Shown: positions 33,008-37,029 of the stretch, piece after piece
How positions within the stretch are numbered: position 1 is the first letter of the stretch
Layout: each line of letters starts with the position of its first letter
From: Nostoc sp. CCCryo 231-06
GTDB lineage: Bacteria; Cyanobacteriota; Cyanobacteriia; Cyanobacteriales; Nostocaceae
Reading direction: 5' to 3'
DNA: 37,029 nucleotides
Assembly: GCA_023522315.1 (NCBI GenBank)
Contig: JAHCSU010000409.1
Span: 1 to 37,029, forward strand
The notes under the pieces: model-generated
What the model was told of the DNA's origin: nothing
The model's database searches: none
What the model saw: only the letters and a program-made list of their open reading frames with translations
Program-made: the position numbers and the translations under genes

Positions 33008-35287
33008 ATGGCAGGTAGAAATATTAAAGTATTGTTAGTAGAAGATAACCCTGGTGATGTCTTTTTATTAGAGGAGTTTTTAAAGGAAGTTACTACTGTT
33101 GTAGTTGATTTGATGCCAGTTGAGCGGCTTTCAGAAGCACTCAACTATTTAGCTAAGGAACTTTTTGATGTAATTTTGTTAGACCTCTCGCTGCCAGATA
33201 GCCAGGGGCTGGAAACCTTTGTCATTGCTCACCATGAAGCAAAAGCCACTCCGATAATTGTGCTGACGGGTATAGACGATGAAACCCTGGCAATTAGAGC
33301 AATGCAAGAAGGAGCGCAGGATTATTTGGTAAAAGGGCAAGTAACTGGCGACTTGCTAGTGCGCTCCATGCGTTATGCCATCGAACGGCAACGGGCAGAC
33401 AACGCACTGCGACAGAGTGAGGAACGATTTCGGGTGGCCCTGAAAAACTCTCCCATCTTTGTCTACAACCAAGATTGCGAGTTACGGTACACCTGGGTTT
33501 ACAATCCCTCCGATGGATTGACTGTTGAGGAAATATTAGGCAAACAAGACTTGGATATAATCCCAGTTGAAGATGCTCAACGGCTCACTACAATTAAACG
33601 TGGAGTGTTAACCACTGGCATAGGAACGCGAGAGGAAATATCAATAACAATCAAAGATACAACTCGATATTACGATTTGACAGTTGAGCCATTGCGGAAT
33701 GAGTCGCAAGAAGTTGTGGGCGTAACGTGCGCCAGTATTGATATTAGCGAACGACAAGCTGCACTACGCGAACGCAAATTGGCAGAAGAAAAAATCCGCG
33801 AACAAGCAGCATTACTTGATGTCACCACAGATGCCATTTGCGTGCGAGATTTAAACAATCAAATTATTTTATGGAACAAAGGCGCAGAAACACTTTTTGG
33901 CTGGCTAGCTACAGAAGCTTGGGGCAAAAATGCTAGTGAGCTTTTGTATGACGAACCTTCCCCGGAAATTGAAGCGGCTCTATTGCAAGTTCTTAGTAAA
34001 GGTATGTGGCAGGGCGAATTAACTAAACTTACTAAAAGTGATAAGGAAATCCTCGTAGCTAGTCGCTGGAGTCTGGTGTACGACGAACAGGGGAAACCTA
34101 AATCAATTCTCACCGTTGACACAGATATTACCGAGAAAAAACACCTAGAAGCCCAATTGTTTCGCGCCCAACGCCTGGAAAGTATTGGCACTTTAGCTAG
34201 TGGCATTGCTCACGACCTCAACAATATCCTGACACCGATTTTGGCAGGAGCGCAACTGCTACCGCTCAAATTTCCTGATGCAGATGAGCGAACTCGCCAT
34301 CTACTAGAAATTTTGGAAATTAACGCTAGACGCGGTGCTGATTTAGTCAAACAGGTGCTGTCCTTTGCGCGGGGTGTAGAAGGCAAGCGCATCACTTTGC
34401 AACTCAGACATATAATTGTGGAACTTGGCAAGATTCTCAAAGAGACATTTCCCAAATCCATAGAAATCAGCACTGATGTACCGCAGGATTTATGGATGGT
34501 TTCTGGAGATAGCACCCAACTACATCAAGTGCTGATGAACCTCTGCGTTAACGCCCGCGATGCTATGCCCAATGGCGGTAGTTTGACTATCTCTGCTGAG
34601 AATCTGTTGATTGACGAAAATTATGCCCGCATGAACCTGGAAGCCAAAGAGGGGACTTACACAGTGATTACTGTCTCCGATACTGGAACTGGGATTCCTA
34701 AAGAAATCTTAGATAGAATTTTCGAGCCATTCTTTACCACAAAAGATGTGGGACAAGGCACAGGGTTAGGACTTTCCACCGTGGTGGGGATAATTAAAAG
34801 CCACGGAGGTTTTGTGAACGTCTATAGCGAACCGGGAAGTGGCACTAGCTTTAAGGTTTACTTGCCAGCAGTAGAAGGAATGGAAACACTTACTCCAGAA
34901 GAATTGCCACCACAGACAGGACATGGAGAATTGATTCTAGTTGTAGATGATGAAGTTGCCATTCAAGAGATTACGAGAACATCACTAGAAACTCACAACT
35001 ACAAAACCCTAATTGCCAGTGATGGCATTGAGGCGATCGCGCTGTACGCTAAAAATAGGGACAAAATTAGTGCCGTACTAATGGATATTATGCTGCCCTC
35101 GCTGGATGGTTTAACTGCCATCCGTACCCTGCAAAAAATCAACCCCCAAGTCAGAATTATTGCCAGCAGTGGACTTATGTCTGACAATAAGCTCAGTGCA
35201 GTAGCTGCTATTGGTGTCAATACGTTTTTGTCCAAGCCCTATACTGTCAACGAATTATTGCTTTCTTTGCAGAAAGTACTATCGTGA
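33008..35287 (+). CDS. Hybrid histidine kinase: receiver-PAS-PAS-kinase-receiver
   Basis: This protein of 759 residues starts with a receiver domain (VLLVEDNPGD, phospho-acceptor Asp59 in VILLDLSLPD). Two PAS domains follow (about 135-260 and 275-395), then a complete kinase core (H-box GIAHDLNNILTPI, N-box LMNLCVNARDAMP, G1 SDTGTGIP, G2 GTGLGLSTVVGIIKSHGG) and a C-terminal receiver (LVVDDEVAIQE, Asp in AVLMDIMLPSLDG, Lys in FLSKPY). The layout is a phosphorelay hub: the N-terminal receiver can take phosphate from an upstream kinase and the C-terminal one accepts from its own His. ATG 33008 follows the previous stop by 5 nt; a longer start at 32969 overlaps that gene and is less likely. No transmembrane helix is seen. 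Confidence 0.92.
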   Translation: MAGRNIKVLLVEDNPGDVFLLEEFLKEVTTVVVDLMPVERLSEALNYLAKELFDVILLDLSLPDSQGLETFVIAHHEAKATPIIVLTGIDDETLAIRAMQEGAQDYLVKGQVTGDLLVRSMRYAIERQRADNALRQSEERFRVALKNSPIFVYNQDCELRYTWVYNPSDGLTVEEILGKQDLDIIPVEDAQRLTTIKRGVLTTGIGTREEISITIKDTTRYYDLTVEPLRNESQEVVGVTCASIDISERQAALRERKLAEEKIREQAALLDVTTDAICVRDLNNQIILWNKGAETLFGWLATEAWGKNASELLYDEPSPEIEAALLQVLSKGMWQGELTKLTKSDKEILVASRWSLVYDEQGKPKSILTVDTDITEKKHLEAQLFRAQRLESIGTLASGIAHDLNNILTPILAGAQLLPLKFPDADERTRHLLEILEINARRGADLVKQVLSFARGVEGKRITLQLRHIIVELGKILKETFPKSIEISTDVPQDLWMVSGDSTQLHQVLMNLCVNARDAMPNGGSLTISAENLLIDENYARMNLEAKEGTYTVITVSDTGTGIPKEILDRIFEPFFTTKDVGQGTGLGLSTVVGIIKSHGGFVNVYSEPGSGTSFKVYLPAVEGMETLTPEELPPQTGHGELILVVDDEVAIQEITRTSLETHNYKTLIASDGIEAIALYAKNRDKISAVLMDIMLPSLDGLTAIRTLQKINPQVRIIASSGLMSDNKLSAVAAIGVNTFLSKPYTVNELLLSLQKVLS

Positions 35288-35447
35288 GTCAAGTAATTAC
35301 GCAAGTAAGTTGATAACTGTAAGTACAAAATACTACTTCACTGATATGGATGCCAATTGCCTGTATTTGATATGATTGAGCATCGGTTAACACAGTTCTC
35401 TTATTGATACTCATACCTTTCAGTTTAATAATGATACAAATACGTTG

Positions 35448-35476
35448 GTAGGGGCATGGCAATGCCATGCCCTTAC
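35448..35476. repeat. Dispersed palindromic repeat
   Basis: GTAGGGGCATGGC (35448-35460), AAT, GCCATGCCCTTAC (35464-35476): near-perfect 13-bp arms with one mismatch. It starts with the same GTAGGGGCA as the centre of the element at 26580-26607, so both may belong to one family. It lies in the gap between the hybrid kinase gene and the secreted-protein gene. Confidence 0.65.
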
Positions 35477-35545
35477 AATAAATCTATATGTATCAGGGTT
35501 TTCGTGAATTGGTATCACTTATGCGTTCAGCTTGGCTAAATCAAT

Positions 35546-36457
35546 ATGCCTCGGTTTATTAGGTTAATCATCAATATAGTAGTCTTAGGTGCATTGTTAT
35601 TCATATCCCAGCAAGTTGGGGCGCAAGATTGGCGTCCGGTTCGCGGTGGTATCCCTTTTGGTATCAGTGGTATAGCTTTGATAAAGCAGCAAAGCAATAC
35701 GCTCGATTTTCTGATTGCCCATGACAACAAACAAAAAAACCAAGGTCGTTTAGCAATCATCAGCATTAAGGGTAAAAACCAACCTGAATATTTCCCATTA
35801 AGCTGGCCGAATAACATAGAATTGCCAATCGACTTAGAAGCTTTAACATCGGTTCCAGAAAAAACAAAATCCTCTTTTATCGCTTTAAGTAGTTCTGGAA
35901 AAGCTTATTACATCCGGTTAGATCGTGCCAATAAGACCATCTCTATTATCAAGGAATTCAATTTACCAGGAATTATTCAAGGAAATAATTTTGAAGCATT
36001 TGGATTACAAAATATAGACGGCCAATTAGTTGCTATTTGGGGAAATCGAGGTGAAGGAAAACAACCAGCAACTATTTTTTGGGGAATGTTTGACTTGGCT
36101 AAATATCAAATTACTCTCGCAGGTTCTGCCAATCTGAAAGTACCGTTTCCATCTGGCAATGTTCGTCATATATCAGATATTAAGGTAGACCCCGTAGGAA
36201 TTGTGTACATCACCTCAGCAAGTGATGCTGGAGATGACGGCCCATTCCAGTCAGCTGTGTATGTCGCTGGTTATCTGGGATTGCGTGGTAACAAAATTGT
36301 ATGGCGGCAAAATCCTCAACTTGTTCCCCTTTACCGCTCTGATTACCACAAAATTGAAGGTATGGAACTTGTTCCCGGTGCAGAAGGCGGTGTGATTGTT
36401 GGTACAGATGATGAGAATTTGGGTTCTTATGTATACATCGTGGGGGGAAATAGGTGA
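35546..36457 (+). CDS. Secreted protein of unknown function
   Basis: This 303-residue protein has an N-terminal signal peptide (PRFIRLIINIVVLGALLFIS, cleavage probably after QQVGA). The mature part is rich in short beta-strands with repeated patterns such as TLDFLIAHDN, GRLAIISIKG, KAYYIRLDR, GVIVGTDDENLGSY and VYIVGGNR. It looks like a beta-propeller or phytase/esterase-like fold, but I see no defining catalytic motif and do not recognise the family. ATG at 35546 gives the signal peptide directly. It stands alone between the phosphorelay operon and the MazF-like gene. Export is the only supported functional statement. Confidence 0.8.
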   Translation: MPRFIRLIINIVVLGALLFISQQVGAQDWRPVRGGIPFGISGIALIKQQSNTLDFLIAHDNKQKNQGRLAIISIKGKNQPEYFPLSWPNNIELPIDLEALTSVPEKTKSSFIALSSSGKAYYIRLDRANKTISIIKEFNLPGIIQGNNFEAFGLQNIDGQLVAIWGNRGEGKQPATIFWGMFDLAKYQITLAGSANLKVPFPSGNVRHISDIKVDPVGIVYITSASDAGDDGPFQSAVYVAGYLGLRGNKIVWRQNPQLVPLYRSDYHKIEGMELVPGAEGGVIVGTDDENLGSYVYIVGGNR

Positions 36458-36526
36458 ACGATAGGAGTCCTAAATCATAGCTTGTTGAGGGTGCGATCGC
36501 ACTCCTAAATTTAAATAAAATTAGTT

Positions 36527-36853
36527 TTATAAAATTAATGTTTCGAGCTTGGCCCGTACTTCTTCTATTAAATCTTGTGAAACACTTTCAACAAATTTTA
36601 CCTTTCTAGCTTTCCAATCGAGTGTTTTAATTTGGTCAGACAACACAACTCCTTTTGTTTGCATTCCCTCAACAAGTGGAACTTCAAAACTAAGCCCTTT
36701 TGCCTTGCTAGTTATAGGACACACTAAAACTAAAGAAGCAATTCGATTGTATTTAATTGGAGATATAACCAGAACAGGGCGGTAGCCCATTTGCTCCCGC
36801 CCTTGCTGTTGTAGTTCATTGTTCATTGTCCTAGCAATGTCATCAAATGACAT
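36527..36853 (-). CDS. MazF/PemK-family toxin with atypical N-terminal region
   Basis: From ATG 36853 this reads 108 residues. Residues from QQGREQMGYRPVLVISP onward are the MazF/PemK core: LVLVCPITSK with the conserved Thr, GVVLSDQIKTLDWKARK and the C-terminal helix IEEVRAKLETLIL. MazF proteins are mRNA interferases held in check by a MazE antitoxin, which is not visible here. Upstream in the same frame, without any start codon, the DNA encodes YFPKRGDIIKLEF, the normal MazF first strand, then a 36-residue helix-turn-helix-like insert before the REQMGYRP strand. The true start is therefore unclear. A stop TAG at 36965-36967 precedes it. An active toxin needs the first strand, so the gene may be damaged. 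Confidence 0.6.
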   Translation of the reverse strand: MSFDDIARTMNNELQQQGREQMGYRPVLVISPIKYNRIASLVLVCPITSKAKGLSFEVPLVEGMQTKGVVLSDQIKTLDWKARKVKFVESVSQDLIEEVRAKLETLIL

Positions 36854-37029
36854 TCCTGATGTGTAGAGGGCAAATGCACGTTGAATCGAATCAACCGTAA
36901 ACTGCTGTGTAGCTCCAAATTCTAATTTGATAATATCTCCTCTTTTGGGAAAGTATGGAGTGAACTACCCACACTGACTTGGAGTACCAAGTACAGTTTG
37001 GGCTTCTGTAATCACGGGGGAGTGCCGCA

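Noticed and set aside
36965-37029. End of another minus-strand gene at the right edge
   Set aside because: Only about 20 codons (ending TPSQCG and TAG) are visible with no recognisable family; too short to call.

Overview
The window looks like chromosome of a filamentous, probably Nostoc-like (Nostocales) cyanobacterium. The evidence is a high-light-inducible (HLIP) protein gene, a cyanobacterial group 1 sigma factor, large PAS/GAF sensor kinases with phytochrome-like GAF domains, several Uma2-family genes, a DUF29 gene, many copies of the octamer GCGATCGC (HIP1), and heptanucleotide and hairpin-type dispersed repeats in the gaps. Species assignment is inference; no rRNA gene is present.

Layout. 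1-2.2 kb: the 5' end of a secreted protein with 21-residue repeats (minus), a secreted TPR protein (plus) and a CheY-like regulator (minus). 2.4-12.5 kb: a core block with a GyrA-type topoisomerase subunit lacking a recognisable GyrA box, an HLIP gene, sigA (minus), a 1.4 kb gene-free stretch, a fasciclin lipoprotein (minus), gyrB (minus) and miaA (plus). 12.5-15.5 kb: a minus-strand pair, an XRE-type HTH fused to a large P-loop GTPase followed after 31 nt by a Uma2-family nuclease-like protein. 15.7-20.2 kb: glcD, a GH10-like (DUF187) secreted hydrolase overlapping a membrane protein, and a tiny operon of a ribbon-helix-helix protein plus a coiled-coil protein. 20.5-23 kb: a PAS-GAF-GAF sensor with a degenerate kinase core, then tRNA-Lys(CUU). 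23.8-26.4 kb: a Tat-exported chitin-binding/GH18 chitinase joined to a PI-PLC X domain, split by a one-base shift in a T6 run. 26.5-29.5 kb: a MITE-like element, a DUF29 gene, a frameshifted Uma2 gene, an OmpR-type regulator and hisG. 29.5-30 kb: a nested inverted repeat carrying a 21-bp tandem array. 30-35.3 kb: a three-gene phosphorelay operon (GAF-PAS-PAS-GAF kinase, Rcp1-like receiver, receiver-PAS-PAS-kinase-receiver hybrid). 35.5-37 kb: a secreted protein of unknown function and a MazF-like toxin gene with an unusual N-terminal region.

How the parts relate. The two topoisomerase genes, sigA and miaA are housekeeping. The signalling genes form two sets: a lone pseudokinase-like sensor and an intact kinase/receiver/hybrid operon; both sensors carry a GAF domain with the Cys positions of DXCF-type cyanobacteriochromes. 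The least familiar items are the HTH-GTPase/Uma2 pair, the chitinase/PI-PLC fusion, the degenerate sensor kinase, the MazF-like gene with an apparent insertion, and the repeat elements, two of which have entered the gyrA coding frame.
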